DNA of 64,000 nucleotides from Sulfuricurvum sp. (GTDB lineage: Bacteria > Campylobacterota > Campylobacteria > Campylobacterales > Sulfurimonadaceae). Both the position numbers and the translations under genes were made by a program. Shown here in pieces: positions 1 through 10,141 of this stretch; position 1 is the first letter of the stretch, and each line of letters starts with the position of its first letter. Location: positions 53,813 to 117,812 of the forward strand of contig JAQULP010000004.1 of the NCBI GenBank assembly GCA_028718525.1, in the 5' to 3' direction. The notes under the pieces are model-generated. The model saw only the letters and a program-made list of their open reading frames with translations, was not told the DNA's origin and did not search any database.

Positions 1-62
1 GTGTCCATACAAGAGCGATAAGCGAAAAATATTTCAATGCTTTTGTATTGCCCGGCATCCTC

Positions 63-1901
63 TTATTTCCCCTCGACCGTGATCTGTTTCGGGATACGCA
101 GACCGAATACCGATCCTTCTCCCGCTTTGCTTTCAACCCATACCGTCCCCTGCAGGACGCTTTCGGTAATTTTTCGGGTCAGATAAAGCCCAAGGCCCGT
201 CCCTCCCGGAAGAACCCTCAAGTGGGTTTCCAGTCGCTCAAACGCTTCAAACAAACGCGGTTTGTCGGCTTCGTCAATACCGATACCGGTATCTTTCACC
301 CAAATACGGATAGTTTCCCCTTCGTCCATCACCCCCAGGGTAACCCCTCCGCTTTCGGTAAATTTGACGGCATTGCTCAAGTAATTCAAAATGCACTGAT
401 AAAGCCGCTTTTTATCCGTAAACATCTCAATCTCCGGGATCAATTCGAGTTCCAGTGTGAGCTCTTTCGGTTTCGCCAAAATCTCAATTTCCCCGTACGC
501 TTCCTGGATCAAATCGTTCAATTTAAACGGTTCAGGAGAGGCCATCACCCGCCCCGCTTCAATTTTCGAAATATCGATCACATCGCTGATCAAGGAGAGG
601 AGATGCTTCCCGGCCGATTTTACCCGTTTGAGCTGATCGGTCTGTTTCTCATTGAGAGGACCGCTCAGCCCCTGCAACATGACACCGGCAAAACCGATAA
701 TCGAATTCAGCGGCGTACGCAGTTCATGGCTCATCGAAGCGATAAACATCGATTTGAGCTTATCGAGTTCCTGAAGTTTTTTATTGGCTTCGACCAATTC
801 ATGGGTCCGTTCCGTGACCTTGAGTTCCAGCGTTTCATTGGTCTCTTTCAAGGCTTGCTGCTGACGAAGCAGATCGGTAATATCATGTGCGGCGGCATAA
901 ATGACCGCTCCGACGGGGACCGACTGCCACATCAATGACCGATAACTTCCGTCCCGGCATCGGTAACGGTTGACAAAACCGATAACGCTTGATTGGGAGT
1001 CGAGCGTTTCGACGGCTTTTAAAGTTGCCGCCATATCATCGGGATGGATAAAATCAAAAAATGTATGGGTATAGATCTCTTGCAGAGGGTATCCCAGCAC
1101 CGTTTCCCACGCATTATTCAAACGCAGAAGATTCCCTTCCATATCGGCGATGCAGAGCATGTCCAGGGTAACCGTAAAAAACCGGTCCAGCTCTCCGATA
1201 CTTTTACGCAGTTCGGCTTCGCGCTTTTGAATTTTGTTCTGCATGACATCGATGCTTCTCCCCAGCATTCCGATTTCATCGTTGCTGTCCAAAGGGATTG
1301 GCCAATCGTATTCCCCCTCCGCAATATGGTGCGTCGATTCGTTTAATTGTTTCAAAGGATATATGATTAAGCTCTTGAGCATCCATCCCAGCAAAAATGT
1401 GATGACGGCAGCGCTGAATACGGCCATCACCGCCGCACGGAGAAACTCTTCGCGGAGCTGATTTTTCATTTTTGTTTTGGAAAAATAGAGGATAATGCGG
1501 CCAATCGTCGCTTCTTTATGGGTGATCGTACCGCTTCGCATTACCAAATCTCCATTCAGATGGTCATGGACGATATCGATTATCTTTCCGTGATCATCAC
1601 GCCTCTTGGCGGCAAAAATCCCCTCTTCCCCCTCTACAAAAACCGCATCAACTTGTTCATTACGCATTTCCGTCAAAATAATCTGATCGATCCACTCTTT
1701 GTCCAGTTCCCATAGCGGAAGCTGAAGATCATGCTCCATCCGGATCAACTCCGTATCCGCTAGGGTATTAAGTTCTTTCTCCAGTTTACTCTGAAGCGAC
1801 TGATACGCAAAAAAGTTAAAAAAAACAATGAATCCTGCGAAAATGACTAAGATATACAAAATGATTTTGCCGGAAAGGGTCTGCGGTATCAGAGTTTTCA
1901 T
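63..1901 (-). CDS. Membrane-bound PAS sensor histidine kinase
   Basis: 612 residues. An inner-membrane sensor kinase: one membrane segment at about 13-35, a periplasmic region of roughly 115 residues, a second segment at about 153-172, a HAMP linker, a PAS domain (about 235-345), a coiled linker, then the HisKA domain with phospho-acceptor His in the motif SHELRTPLNS near residue 390. The ATPase domain has an N box (LNYLSNAVKFT), G1 (DTGIGI) and G2 (GTGLGLYL), so it looks catalytically complete. No receiver domain and no response regulator gene is adjacent. Its ATG lies in the stop codon of the upstream solute-binding gene (ATGA, 1898-1901), so the two are translationally coupled. I infer that the binding proteins upstream present ligand to it; the ligand is unknown. 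Confidence 0.9.
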   Translation of the reverse strand: MKTLIPQTLSGKIILYILVIFAGFIVFFNFFAYQSLQSKLEKELNTLADTELIRMEHDLQLPLWELDKEWIDQIILTEMRNEQVDAVFVEGEEGIFAAKRRDDHGKIIDIVHDHLNGDLVMRSGTITHKEATIGRIILYFSKTKMKNQLREEFLRAAVMAVFSAAVITFLLGWMLKSLIIYPLKQLNESTHHIAEGEYDWPIPLDSNDEIGMLGRSIDVMQNKIQKREAELRKSIGELDRFFTVTLDMLCIADMEGNLLRLNNAWETVLGYPLQEIYTHTFFDFIHPDDMAATLKAVETLDSQSSVIGFVNRYRCRDGSYRSLMWQSVPVGAVIYAAAHDITDLLRQQQALKETNETLELKVTERTHELVEANKKLQELDKLKSMFIASMSHELRTPLNSIIGFAGVMLQGLSGPLNEKQTDQLKRVKSAGKHLLSLISDVIDISKIEAGRVMASPEPFKLNDLIQEAYGEIEILAKPKELTLELELIPEIEMFTDKKRLYQCILNYLSNAVKFTESGGVTLGVMDEGETIRIWVKDTGIGIDEADKPRLFEAFERLETHLRVLPGGTGLGLYLTRKITESVLQGTVWVESKAGEGSVFGLRIPKQITVEGK

Positions 1902-2713
1902 CGACGTTCCTGTACTGATTCAAATGAATAGATCTGCTCAAATTGGGTCAAATGGTTATACCAGTCTGAGGGGACCGGAAGAGCCGTGTAATATTTGTCG
2001 AGGATCTTCTGATACGTCCCGTTTCGGATGATCCGGTGAAGCCCCTCTTGGTAGCGGCGTCCGATTTGAAGGGCATTCGGAGTAGAACTGTCAATCATAA
2101 TCGCTATCGGGGAAACCGTTTCAGGAATCACCTGGATACCGAACTTATCCGTTTCGTTCGGAAAAAGGGAACGGATCGTCCGGTTCCCTACCAAATCGAG
2201 TTCCAAGACAAGATCAAGACGCCCCTTATGCAGTTTTTTAAACAACGATTCATGCGAATAGCTCTCTTCAAACTCACCGAATCCTGAGAGCGAAGCCGGA
2301 TTGGAAATCGTCCCTTTCAGTGCTCCGATATGCCGTTTGGAACACTCTTTTTGGGGGAGTCTGCACTCTTGTGTATGGGGAAGGTAGGAAAAAAAGGCGG
2401 TGTAGGTAACGGCGATCGGAATAACGGCGGCAAAAGACTGATTGTTCATATAAAACAGCGGGTTGCCCAAATCATTATTAGAGGTGTCGGCAATCAGACG
2501 TTTTAACGGGCGAAATTCGATTGTCGTATCGATCCCCGCTTCGTGTGAAATAGCTTTAAGGATCTCGCATCCCATACCGCTGCATGAGTCTTTTTCAACC
2601 CAATACGGGGCACTTTCATTGGCTTGGAGCGTTATGTTCAGTCGCTCCTGAGCCGATAAACCTCCGGAGAGAACAAGGACAAAAAAGAGTACCCCCCTCA
2701 CCGCTAGTCTCAT
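1898..2713 (-). CDS. Periplasmic solute-binding protein, SBP_bac_3-like
   Basis: 271 residues with an N-terminal signal peptide (MRLAVRGVLFFVLVLSGGLSAQ). The body resembles the amino-acid-type periplasmic binding fold: the GMGCEILKAI segment matches the usual 'G..vdl.kai' start, and the C-terminal helix region is typical (RIIRNGTYQKILDKYY). No ABC permease or ATPase is nearby. It overlaps the kinase gene downstream by four bases (ATGA) and the upstream binding-protein gene by four bases. The arrangement suggests a sensory rather than transport role, with the protein acting as the ligand-binding partner of the kinase. Substrate unknown. Confidence 0.8.
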   Translation of the reverse strand: MRLAVRGVLFFVLVLSGGLSAQERLNITLQANESAPYWVEKDSCSGMGCEILKAISHEAGIDTTIEFRPLKRLIADTSNNDLGNPLFYMNNQSFAAVIPIAVTYTAFFSYLPHTQECRLPQKECSKRHIGALKGTISNPASLSGFGEFEESYSHESLFKKLHKGRLDLVLELDLVGNRTIRSLFPNETDKFGIQVIPETVSPIAIMIDSSTPNALQIGRRYQEGLHRIIRNGTYQKILDKYYTALPVPSDWYNHLTQFEQIYSFESVQERR

Positions 2714-3582
2714 TTTTTTGCGAGCTCATTTTTCCATAATTTTTTGAAGTTTTTTAGATGCGACTGCGAAAGCGGATTTTTACCTTCATATTTTTCGATA
2801 ATGGCCTGATATTGGCCGTTTTCCAAAATCGTGTTCATCCCCTCACGGAATTTTTTCAAGACCGCTTTGGCATCCGAATTTTTGAGATTGAAAATAATCA
2901 GCGCGGTCGATTCCTCCGGAGCGGGCTCAATCATCCCAAACTGATGTTTATCCGCTTTAAAATTGGACTCCAACATCATATTGGCACTCAATTCCGGCTC
3001 TTTGATAAAATCAATCTCCCCCTCTTTGAGTTTTTTAAACCGTTCCAACGCGCTGACGCGAACAATTTTAACCCCCGCTTTTTGATAAGCTGCCGTATTC
3101 TCTTCCTCCCGTGCCCCATAGCGCATCCCTTTGAGATCCGAAAGGGCCCCTTTCCACACTATACCTTTAGGGTGGAGAGGTTTGTAATAGTAATAATGCT
3201 CATGTACCAGACACACCGGCAATACCTTGTTCCCCCGCTTATCCTCATTTGAGAGCGTCGGGTCTCTCCCCATAACCCCCAGAACCTTCTCCTGCGTCAA
3301 ATAATAATCGACCATTTTTTGGACCGGATACGTTGTCAGGGTGACCGTTTCATTTTGCGTTTTCAGCGCCGCCGACACTATTTCGAACGCAAGCCCTCCG
3401 TCCGGGCGCTGCATTGAAAACAGCGGGGCGTTCTCTACGGTAACAATTTCATTTTTGGTTTCAGAGAACATTGCCGCGGTAATGCGGGGACCGGTCGCGC
3501 TCAAAGAAGCCGAAACGATCATCACCAATCCCGAAATGCCGATCCATCGGCTTAATCCTTTTAACGAGGTTACATACTTCAT
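2710..3582 (-). CDS. Periplasmic solute-binding protein, SBP_bac_3-like (second copy)
   Basis: About 290 residues, with a signal peptide (hydrophobic run WIGISGLVMIVSASLSA). The same general fold as its downstream neighbour is suggested by GGLAFEIVSAALK near the N-terminus and MNTILENGQYQAIIEKY near the C-terminus, but the two are well diverged. Two consecutive ATG codons occur (3585 and 3582). The AGGAG upstream is 2 nt from the first and 5 nt from the second, so the second is chosen. The gene is 13 bp downstream of the hydrolase gene and overlaps the next gene by ATGA. With no transporter parts nearby, a role in signalling to the kinase at 63-1901 is inferred. Confidence 0.75.
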   Translation of the reverse strand: MKYVTSLKGLSRWIGISGLVMIVSASLSATGPRITAAMFSETKNEIVTVENAPLFSMQRPDGGLAFEIVSAALKTQNETVTLTTYPVQKMVDYYLTQEKVLGVMGRDPTLSNEDKRGNKVLPVCLVHEHYYYYKPLHPKGIVWKGALSDLKGMRYGAREEENTAAYQKAGVKIVRVSALERFKKLKEGEIDFIKEPELSANMMLESNFKADKHQFGMIEPAPEESTALIIFNLKNSDAKAVLKKFREGMNTILENGQYQAIIEKYEGKNPLSQSHLKNFKKLWKNELAKK

Positions 3583-3595
3583 CATTGCTCCTTTC

Positions 3596-4924
3596 TTAAT
3601 CTGATATCGCCGATGCCGAGAGCACCTCTAGTTTGTCCCATAAATCGAAATGATGCCCGAACGGGGTCGTTTGTGAGAGGAAAATCGTGATTTTTTCCTC
3701 TTTCGGATCGACGCTGAATCGGGTCGAATACAAACCTGCCCATTCAAATACCCCTACGTCTCCGGCGTCTACATTGTGTTCGCGGTCTTGCTGAATCGCA
3801 AATCCTAGCCCAAATTTCCACCCCTTATCGTGCAGGTAATCCGCGTAATATTGACCGCTATGGTTGGTCGCCGTCATCAGTTCCACCGTTTTTCGGCTCA
3901 ACAGGCGAACCCCATCAAGTTCCCCCTTATTGAGCAGCATTTGCGAAAACCGAAAATAATCGTAAGCTGTCGTGAGGACGCCACCCCCTCCCGAGAGGTA
4001 TTTTCCCGATGTCTCGTACGCATCATACGGACACATGGCGAGTTCATTGCTCAGGAGCATTTCATGCTCACCCACCCGTTCCAGTGACCCCTTCCAATCG
4101 CTTTTATAGACTGCGGCCAGACGGCGCACTTTCTCTTTAGGGATAATAAAATAACTATCGTCCATTTTGAGAGGTTTAAATACATTTTCATAAACGAAGC
4201 GGTCAAATTTCATCCCCGATACTACCTCTATCAGATAGCCCAGAACATCGGAATTGAGACCGTATTCCCAAAGTTCCCCCGGCTGAGCCGTCAAAGGGAG
4301 TCTCCCCAGCCGTTTGACCATATCCCCGATCTCTTCATCGCTCCGGCAATAGCCATCGTTGATCTGTGCTTCTTTATACAGATTCAGCATATCTTTCCGT
4401 CCCGGCTGATTGGGATAAAGGCCGGCATAGGACAGGTACATAATGCCCGACGTATGGGCCAAAAGATCGCGTACCGTCACCTCCCGTTGTACCGGCACCA
4501 GCTTATAGGGATACGGTGACCCTTTGGGCTGCGGAACAAGCACTTTTTGATTTTTAAATTCGGGGATGTATTTGGAGACGGGATCGGAAAGGAGTAATTT
4601 TCCCTGCTCATACAAGATCATTGTGGCTACGCTCGTGATGGGTTTGGACATCGACATGACCCGCATAATCGTATCTCTTTCCATCGGCTTACCCTCATCG
4701 GCTTTGCCCGTCGCTTTGAAATAGGCGATTTTTCCATGCCGTGCAACCAACACGACGGCTCCGGCCATCTTCTTTTCCTCAATATGCCGATCGATAATGT
4801 TATCGATGTTTTCGAGTCTCTGCGTTGAGAGGCCCACACTCTCCGGTGCGACCTGTTTCTCTTCCCACCCCTCTGCACACAGGCTCACGAACCCTATCAT
4901 GAAAATCACTGCGAAACGCTTCAT
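3596..4924 (-). CDS. Serine beta-lactamase-family hydrolase (esterase/peptidase type)
   Basis: 442 residues from the ATG at 4924. This start is chosen because it begins a signal peptide (MKRFAVIFMIGFVSLCAEG) and has GAGAGG six bases upstream; a longer frame from 4963 lacks both. The class C beta-lactamase fold is shown by the SxxK nucleophile motif (SMSK, Ser91-Lys94), a following PITSVATMILYEQGKL segment, and a Tyr-containing second motif in EYGLNSDVLGYLIEVVSG. The family includes carboxylesterases, D-Ala-D-Ala peptidases and lactamases, and the substrate cannot be read from sequence. It heads the operon with two binding proteins and a kinase, so it may generate or remove the sensed compound (inference). 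Confidence 0.85.
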   Translation of the reverse strand: MKRFAVIFMIGFVSLCAEGWEEKQVAPESVGLSTQRLENIDNIIDRHIEEKKMAGAVVLVARHGKIAYFKATGKADEGKPMERDTIMRVMSMSKPITSVATMILYEQGKLLLSDPVSKYIPEFKNQKVLVPQPKGSPYPYKLVPVQREVTVRDLLAHTSGIMYLSYAGLYPNQPGRKDMLNLYKEAQINDGYCRSDEEIGDMVKRLGRLPLTAQPGELWEYGLNSDVLGYLIEVVSGMKFDRFVYENVFKPLKMDDSYFIIPKEKVRRLAAVYKSDWKGSLERVGEHEMLLSNELAMCPYDAYETSGKYLSGGGGVLTTAYDYFRFSQMLLNKGELDGVRLLSRKTVELMTATNHSGQYYADYLHDKGWKFGLGFAIQQDREHNVDAGDVGVFEWAGLYSTRFSVDPKEEKITIFLSQTTPFGHHFDLWDKLEVLSASAISD

Positions 4925-5078
4925 GTTTTTCCTCTCTCTTTCCCAAGGGTACGCTTGGTACAACCGCTACATAACTTCTTTATGCTAACGCTAATCGACT
5001 TTGGCAAAGCTTAGTTGAATCATAAAAAACTATATTTTGAAAGGGCGGAACATCGGATAGCACCCCGGCAGTTTACCC

Positions 5079-5606
5079 TCATTCCCAGATTTCCGGCCGG
5101 ATTGTCACATCGCCGCGATCGCTGTGAAAGCTAAGTTCACCGTCGCTGATGTTGCATTGCAGCCGCATGGAGCGCTCGCACAGTTTTTCGATCCCCTCGG
5201 CATGCAGATGGATCACACGGAGATTTTTAAACCGTGCAAACGTCGAGCCGTATTGCTTCCACCATGCGATTGCCGCTTTAGAGTTATACGTGTAAACGAT
5301 GACGCTCTCCGCTCTTCCGCACGCTTTGCGCAGCCGTTTCTCATCCACCTGTCCCAGATCGATCCACAGCTCGATCTCGCCGCCGTAGTTTTTCTCCCAC
5401 AGTTCGGGTTCGTCGTCTCCTCCAATCCCTTTGGTGATGACGAGGCGATCGCTGGCATTGAGGGCAAAGGCCGCAAGGCGGATCATGAGGCGCTGATCGG
5501 TCTCTGAGGGGTGCTGGGCGATCGTAATCTCATGGGTTTCGTAGTAGTTGCGATCCATATCGGAAATGCTGAGTTGTGCTTTGTAGATCGTGGAACCTGC
5601 GGCCAT
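5079..5606 (-). CDS. yaeQ: YaeQ family protein
   Basis: 175 residues, the usual YaeQ length. Family hallmarks are easy to see: STIYKAQLSISDMDRNYYETH at the start, then HPSETDQRLMIRLAAFAL, DDEPELWEKN and IELWIDLGQVDEKRLRKACGRA. Members adopt a PD-(D/E)XK nuclease-like fold; their biochemical role is not settled (early work linked YaeQ to RfaH-related functions). A GGGAG lies five bases before the ATG. It sits alone between the sensory operon and acs with no coupling to either. Confidence in the family is high, in function low. Confidence 0.9.
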   Translation of the reverse strand: MAAGSTIYKAQLSISDMDRNYYETHEITIAQHPSETDQRLMIRLAAFALNASDRLVITKGIGGDDEPELWEKNYGGEIELWIDLGQVDEKRLRKACGRAESVIVYTYNSKAAIAWWKQYGSTFARFKNLRVIHLHAEGIEKLCERSMRLQCNISDGELSFHSDRGDVTIRPEIWE

Positions 5607-5682
5607 AAGAACTCCCTTGTAAGTGTGGGATTATGGCATAAGGGGGCTTAGTTAATGGATAAAAGTAATTGTAGAGAAGGTT

Positions 5683-5698
5683 TCCCGCCGAAGTGGGA
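5683..5698 (-). terminator. Possible terminator hairpin after acs
   Basis: On the minus strand, 18 bases past the acs stop, a six-base stem with one mismatch closes a TTCG tetraloop (arms 5683-5688 and 5693-5698). The sequence after it is pyrimidine-rich but has no clean T-run, so termination strength is uncertain. Confidence 0.4.
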
Positions 5699-5716
5699 GG
5701 GAGAGAAAAGAAGCTA

Positions 5717-7675
5717 TTAGCCTTTGACTTTCGCTTCGATCGTTGCAACGATGCTTGGGTCTTCAAGCGTCGAGATATCCTGAGTGATCGCATCCCCTTT
5801 CGCGATAGAGCGAAGGATACGGCGCATGATTTTTCCTGAACGTGTTTTCGGCAAGCCCGGAACGAAAACGATGTCATCACAGATCGCGATGTTACCGATC
5901 TCTTTCATGATCACTTTGTTGATCTCTTTGACCATCTCCATCTCTTCACCGACGGTGTCGTCGCTTTTGAGGACGATGTAGGCGAAGATCCCCTCACCTT
6001 TGATATCGTGCGGTTTACCGACAACGGCAACTTCGGCAACGTTAGGGTGTTTTTTACATGCCGCTTCAACTTCGGCTGTTCCCATACGGTGACCGGAAAC
6101 GTTGATTACGTCATCGGTACGCCCCGTGATCGTAATGTATCCGTCTTCATCGTAGATTGCACCGTCACCGGTAAAGTAGACCGGCTGACCGTCTTTTTTC
6201 ACATCGCCGAAATACGATTTCACGAAACGTTCCGGATCGCCCCAGATTCCGCGAATCATGGACGGCCATGGACGGGTTACACACATATATCCGCCCTCTC
6301 CCGCCGGTACTTTGACACCCGTTTGAGGATCAAGAATCTCAGCCATGATCCCCGGAAGTGGGAAGGTTGCGCAGGCAGGCTTAATCGGAGTCGCACCCGG
6401 AAGCGGAGAAACGATGTGTCCCCCCGTCTCGGTTTGCCAGTAGGTATCGACGATCGCACATTTGCTTCCACCAACAGCTTCATAGTACCATTTCCATGCC
6501 GGAGGGTCGATCGGCTCACCAACGGTTCCGAGAACTTTCAGGCTGCTGAGATCGTATTTAGCCGGCTCATCTTCACCCATTTTGTGCAATACGCGGATCG
6601 CGGTCGGAGCGGTATAGAATTGGTTGATTTTGTACTCTTCGACCATTTTCCACGGACGTCCCGCATCAGGGTACGTAGGTACCCCTTCAAACATCACAGT
6701 AGTGGCACCCATCGCAAGCGGTCCGTAAACGATGTAAGTATGCCCGGTAATCCAGCCTACGTCTGCCGTACACCAGTAGGTGTCGTTTTCTTTGACGTCA
6801 AATACCCATTCCATCGTCATTTGCGCCCAGAGGATATATCCTGCAGAGTTGTGTTGAACCCCTTTCGGTTTTCCGGTTGAACCGGATGTGTAGAGGAGGA
6901 ACAACGGATCTTCCGCATCCATCTCTTCGGCTTCACAAACGCTTGACTGGCTTTTGATCAGTTCGTTGTAGGAGTAATCGCGTCCGGCTACCCAAGTAAT
7001 ATCTTCGTTATTACGCTCAACGACAAGAACCTTTTCAACCGGAGATTTTTCATCGATCGCCTGATCGACTACCGGTTTAAGCATATACGGTTTATCTTTG
7101 CGGTAGGCACCATCAGCCGTGATGACCAATTTCGCTTCGGCATCTTCGATACGGTCTTTGAGCGCTTCGGAGGAGAATCCGCCGAATACGATCGAATGGA
7201 TCGCACCGATACGGGCACACGCGAGCATCGCATACGCCGCTTCCGGGATCATCGGCATGTAGATAACGACGCGATCCCCTTTTTTAACTTGGAACTCATT
7301 TTTAAGGAGGTTGGCAAATTTGTTGACGTTGTAATAGAGTTCAAGGTAGGTAATACTTTGTTTATCACCGCGGTCCCCTTCGAATATAATCGCCGCTTTG
7401 TTTTTGCGTGAGCTAAGGTGACGGTCGATACATTGGTGAGCAACGTTGAGTTTTCCGTTCACGAACCATTTATAAAACGGTGCGTTACTCTCGTCGAGAA
7501 CTTGAGTGTAAGGTTGAAACCAATCAATTTTTTCATTGGCGAAATGGCCCCAGAATCCTTCATAATCTTCATTTGCCCACGTTTGCAAGTCGTGGTATTC
7601 ACACATATTTTTAATTCGGGCATTTTTAGCAAACTCGCGGTTTGGATGAAAAGTCGGTTTTACAGTATCACTCAT
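5717..7675 (-). CDS. acs: Acetyl-CoA synthetase
   Basis: 652 residues, full length for AMP-forming acetyl-CoA synthetase (acetate + ATP + CoA to acetyl-CoA + AMP + PPi), cytoplasmic. Visible motifs are the P-loop-like [14 protein letters not shown], the adenylate-binding [37 protein letters not shown] in the hinge, and [14 protein letters not shown], whose Lys is the residue acetylated in the family. AAGGAG precedes the ATG by seven bases. It is the last gene of the run porin-DUF485-actP-DUF294-exonuclease-acs, 17 bp after the exonuclease gene. The set would take up acetate across both membranes and activate it. Confidence 0.97.
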   Translation of the reverse strand: MSDTVKPTFHPNREFAKNARIKNMCEYHDLQTWANEDYEGFWGHFANEKIDWFQPYTQVLDESNAPFYKWFVNGKLNVAHQCIDRHLSSRKNKAAIIFEGDRGDKQSITYLELYYNVNKFANLLKNEFQVKKGDRVVIYMPMIPEAAYAMLACARIGAIHSIVFGGFSSEALKDRIEDAEAKLVITADGAYRKDKPYMLKPVVDQAIDEKSPVEKVLVVERNNEDITWVAGRDYSYNELIKSQSSVCEAEEMDAEDPLFLLYTSGSTGKPKGVQHNSAGYILWAQMTMEWVFDVKENDTYWCTADVGWITGHTYIVYGPLAMGATTVMFEGVPTYPDAGRPWKMVEEYKINQFYTAPTAIRVLHKMGEDEPAKYDLSSLKVLGTVGEPIDPPAWKWYYEAVGGSKCAIVDTYWQTETGGHIVSPLPGATPIKPACATFPLPGIMAEILDPQTGVKVPAGEGGYMCVTRPWPSMIRGIWGDPERFVKSYFGDVKKDGQPVYFTGDGAIYDEDGYITITGRTDDVINVSGHRMGTAEVEAACKKHPNVAEVAVVGKPHDIKGEGIFAYIVLKSDDTVGEEMEMVKEINKVIMKEIGNIAICDDIVFVPGLPKTRSGKIMRRILRSIAKGDAITQDISTLEDPSIVATIEAKVKG

Positions 7676-7692
7676 ATTAAGGCTCCTTGTGT

Positions 7693-8307
7693 TTAGTTTA
7701 ATTTTGTCGTGTTATTTAGTTTTACAAAGACCATTGCGGTCATAATAGCATCATTCAATGCATTATGTTGACCCATCTTCGGAATCTTCAAATCTCGAAG
7801 GATTGTATCGAAGCGTAAATCAATATTTCCTTGAGGGATCAAGGCAATTTTTTTATCAAAATATAGCCCAGAAATCTCAATCTGTTTGTTAGGGAGATTT
7901 ACCCCAAGCCACGGCTTGATCAGACGATTCATCATCGCCATATCAAACTCTAAATAATACCCAACCAAAGGGCGGTTTCCAATAAATTCCAAAAATTTTT
8001 TTGCCCCCTCTAACGGCTCGAGAGCGTATTCCAAATCGCAGGGGCGAATATGATGAATTTTAATACTTTCACGGCTGATTTCCCGAGAAGGTTTTAAAAA
8101 AATCTCAAAGCTTTGAGAAGTCAGAATCCGATCCCCCTTGACTTTGACCGCACCGATACTGAGGACAACATCCTTCTTCGTATCCAATCCGGTTGTTTCG
8201 GTATCAAAAACGACCACTTCGTCCCCGAAATAGGGATCGAAAATCCAACCGTAGCTCTCATCTTTCAACCCCCTGCGATTCCAAGAGCGTTTAAGCGAAT
8301 CGAACAT
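7693..8307 (-). CDS. DnaQ-like 3'-5' exonuclease (DEDDh)
   Basis: 204 residues from the ATG at 8307; a GTG three bases earlier is possible. The DEDDh exonuclease motifs are present: Exo [10 protein letters not shown], Exo [16 protein letters not shown], and Exo [14 protein letters not shown], giving the four acidic residues and the general-base His. It lacks the PHP or polymerase-binding parts of a replicative proofreader, so it is probably a stand-alone nuclease acting on single-stranded DNA or short RNA. The start overlaps the stop of the upstream DUF294 gene (TGATG, 8305-8309), which ties the two together. This pairing next to acs and actP also occurs in other proteobacteria; the nuclease's role in acetate metabolism is not known to me. 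Confidence 0.85.
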   Translation of the reverse strand: MFDSLKRSWNRRGLKDESYGWIFDPYFGDEVVVFDTETTGLDTKKDVVLSIGAVKVKGDRILTSQSFEIFLKPSREISRESIKIHHIRPCDLEYALEPLEGAKKFLEFIGNRPLVGYYLEFDMAMMNRLIKPWLGVNLPNKQIEISGLYFDKKIALIPQGNIDLRFDTILRDLKIPKMGQHNALNDAIMTAMVFVKLNNTTKLN

Positions 8308-10130
8308 CACACCACCATTCCCAGATGATAATGATAGGTGAGGAATTTTTTAAACGTATTGACGATTTTAAAAGCATCTTTGAGCAAATCGCGTTCAGCC
8401 TTGCTTAAAAGTTTCGGATTGACATAATTTTGCCCCTCCGATCCCGGTTTTTGCGCCAATATAAAACGGAGCCGGATGCTTAAGAGAGTATCATACGCTT
8501 CAATGAGTTCGTTGGCGAATGCCCGGTCAAACAAGCCGCGGTTATTCAGCTCTTTGATCCGTTCGGTCGTATTGGTTGCGCTGACTTTAAATTCCAGTGC
8601 TAAAATACGGATACCGTGCACAATCGCAAAAATACCCCCTTTTTTGATATCGAATTCACTCTCATGTTCGGCTCGCCCCAATACGAATCCCGAGAATAAA
8701 CTCAACGGCGTTTCAAAAGCCAAAGCCGATTTGGCCAAATGGGCCATCACATCGCTTCGCCCTTCAAAACGTTCAAAAAGATACTCTTGACATTCGCGCA
8801 GCAGGTTCTCGTCTCCGGCGACGCAATGGGCATCCAGGAAGATCGACAGCCCCATCAACGACTCTTCGTTAAACGTTTCTATCCAATCCGCAATCATCTT
8901 TTTATAGCCGTCTACACTATGGCGCCAATAAGGGTTTGAAACCATGACGTTTCCGTTACACGGCGGGAACCCCAGTTGCAGCAGATACTCATTGAACTGG
9001 ATCATGTAGGGGATGAAACGCGCTTCATCTTCCCCGTTTCGGATAATCAAACCGTTATCCTGATCGGTTCGTAATACCTGTTCGAATCGCCCTTCGCTTC
9101 CCATCACCATCAAAGCGCATTTATCCTGCAGCTCAGCCGGGACAACCATTTCGTATACTTTGCGATAAACTTTGCTATTGAGTTCACTGACCAGTTTCGA
9201 TATATAGCGTACCCGTACTCCTTTGCTTGTCAAAGAACGGACCAGATGGGTCAAGGAACGCTGCGCGTTTTGAAGTTCCTCTACTGTCCCGGCACGATCG
9301 ATCGAGGCTGCAATCAAATGGGTATGATTGGCAAAATGGCTCAGTAGATCCAGCTGTTCCAAAATTCCCACGATCTTCTCTTCTTCGACAACGACCAGCC
9401 TCTTAACCCCGTGCTTGGTAAACAGGAGCAAGGCATTAAAGAGGAAATCGGTTCGCTCAATCGTGATCAAACCGTAGCTGGCAATCTCCGAAATAGGATC
9501 ATGGGTACTTTTCCCTGTCAGCAGAACCCTTTCGCGAAGGTTGGTATCGGTTACGATCCCTATCTTCGTCCCCTCTTTGACCAAGATGACATTCGCATCT
9601 TCTAAGCTCATTTTTTTGATAGCGTCATAGATAGTCGTATCCGATTCTACAAAACATGGGGCATGCAAATAGATTTCATCCACACGTGAAACCATAAAAG
9701 GGGTCAATTCATTTTGATGCTGACGCTCTTTTAAATTTTGGTGTTTCGTGATGAAATCTTGCATGAAGTAGTTTTGAAAAGATTCGGCGTCTTGGAGAAG
9801 ATTGAGAAAAGATTCTTTGGGGAGTTCGTAACAGATGAGATCTTCGGAAACGATGAAAGTACTTTGAGTATTGCCGTATATAAGGGAATTCGCGTCAAAA
9901 CTGTCGCGCTCCCCGTATACATTTTGGAGTTCACCGTCAACCGTTTCGTTGACAAAACCTTTGATGATGATATAAAGTGATTCTCCCCTTACCCTCGGAG
10001 CGATGAGAACCGTCTCCTTGGGATAATAGGCAATATCCATCTGTGTCATCAATTTTTCTATCATCCGTTCGGTGAGAAGATCGAAGGGATGAATCGATGT
10101 CAAAAGTGCTTTTTGATCAAAAAGACTCAA
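8307..10130 (-). CDS. cNMP-binding / CBS / DUF294 nucleotidyltransferase-like protein
   Basis: 607 residues. Order of domains: cyclic-nucleotide-binding-like beta-barrel (about 1-130), a CBS pair (about 150-265, including TTIYDAIKKMSLEDANVILV and LFNALLLFTKHGVKRLVVV), a DUF294 nucleotidyltransferase core with GSEGRFEQ and TDQDNGLI near residues 341-357, and the DUF294 C-terminal helical domain. The core resembles the GlnD uridylyltransferase active site. CBS pairs often bind adenine nucleotides, so sensing of AMP made by Acs is a reasonable inference. Start is TTG at 10130, supported by AGGAG six bases upstream; no near ATG exists. It is separated from actP by 79 bp holding a terminator-like hairpin and is coupled to the exonuclease by TGATG. 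Confidence 0.88.
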   Translation of the reverse strand: MSLFDQKALLTSIHPFDLLTERMIEKLMTQMDIAYYPKETVLIAPRVRGESLYIIIKGFVNETVDGELQNVYGERDSFDANSLIYGNTQSTFIVSEDLICYELPKESFLNLLQDAESFQNYFMQDFITKHQNLKERQHQNELTPFMVSRVDEIYLHAPCFVESDTTIYDAIKKMSLEDANVILVKEGTKIGIVTDTNLRERVLLTGKSTHDPISEIASYGLITIERTDFLFNALLLFTKHGVKRLVVVEEEKIVGILEQLDLLSHFANHTHLIAASIDRAGTVEELQNAQRSLTHLVRSLTSKGVRVRYISKLVSELNSKVYRKVYEMVVPAELQDKCALMVMGSEGRFEQVLRTDQDNGLIIRNGEDEARFIPYMIQFNEYLLQLGFPPCNGNVMVSNPYWRHSVDGYKKMIADWIETFNEESLMGLSIFLDAHCVAGDENLLRECQEYLFERFEGRSDVMAHLAKSALAFETPLSLFSGFVLGRAEHESEFDIKKGGIFAIVHGIRILALEFKVSATNTTERIKELNNRGLFDRAFANELIEAYDTLLSIRLRFILAQKPGSEGQNYVNPKLLSKAERDLLKDAFKIVNTFKKFLTYHYHLGMVV

Positions 10131-10141
10131 AGTTGACTCCT

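Noticed and set aside
48..938. 296-codon open frame on the plus strand opposite the histidine kinase
   Set aside because: It mirrors the kinase codons, has no SD or domain, and its composition is that of an antisense frame.
4978..5036. Repeated TTAGCG/TTAGCA and CTTTG/CAAAG inverted repeats between yaeQ and the hydrolase gene
   Set aside because: Short and without a T-run or promoter alignment; could be chance.
6008..6880. 290-codon open frame opposite acs
   Set aside because: Antisense to a highly conserved enzyme; Arg/Phe-rich composition and no recognisable motif.
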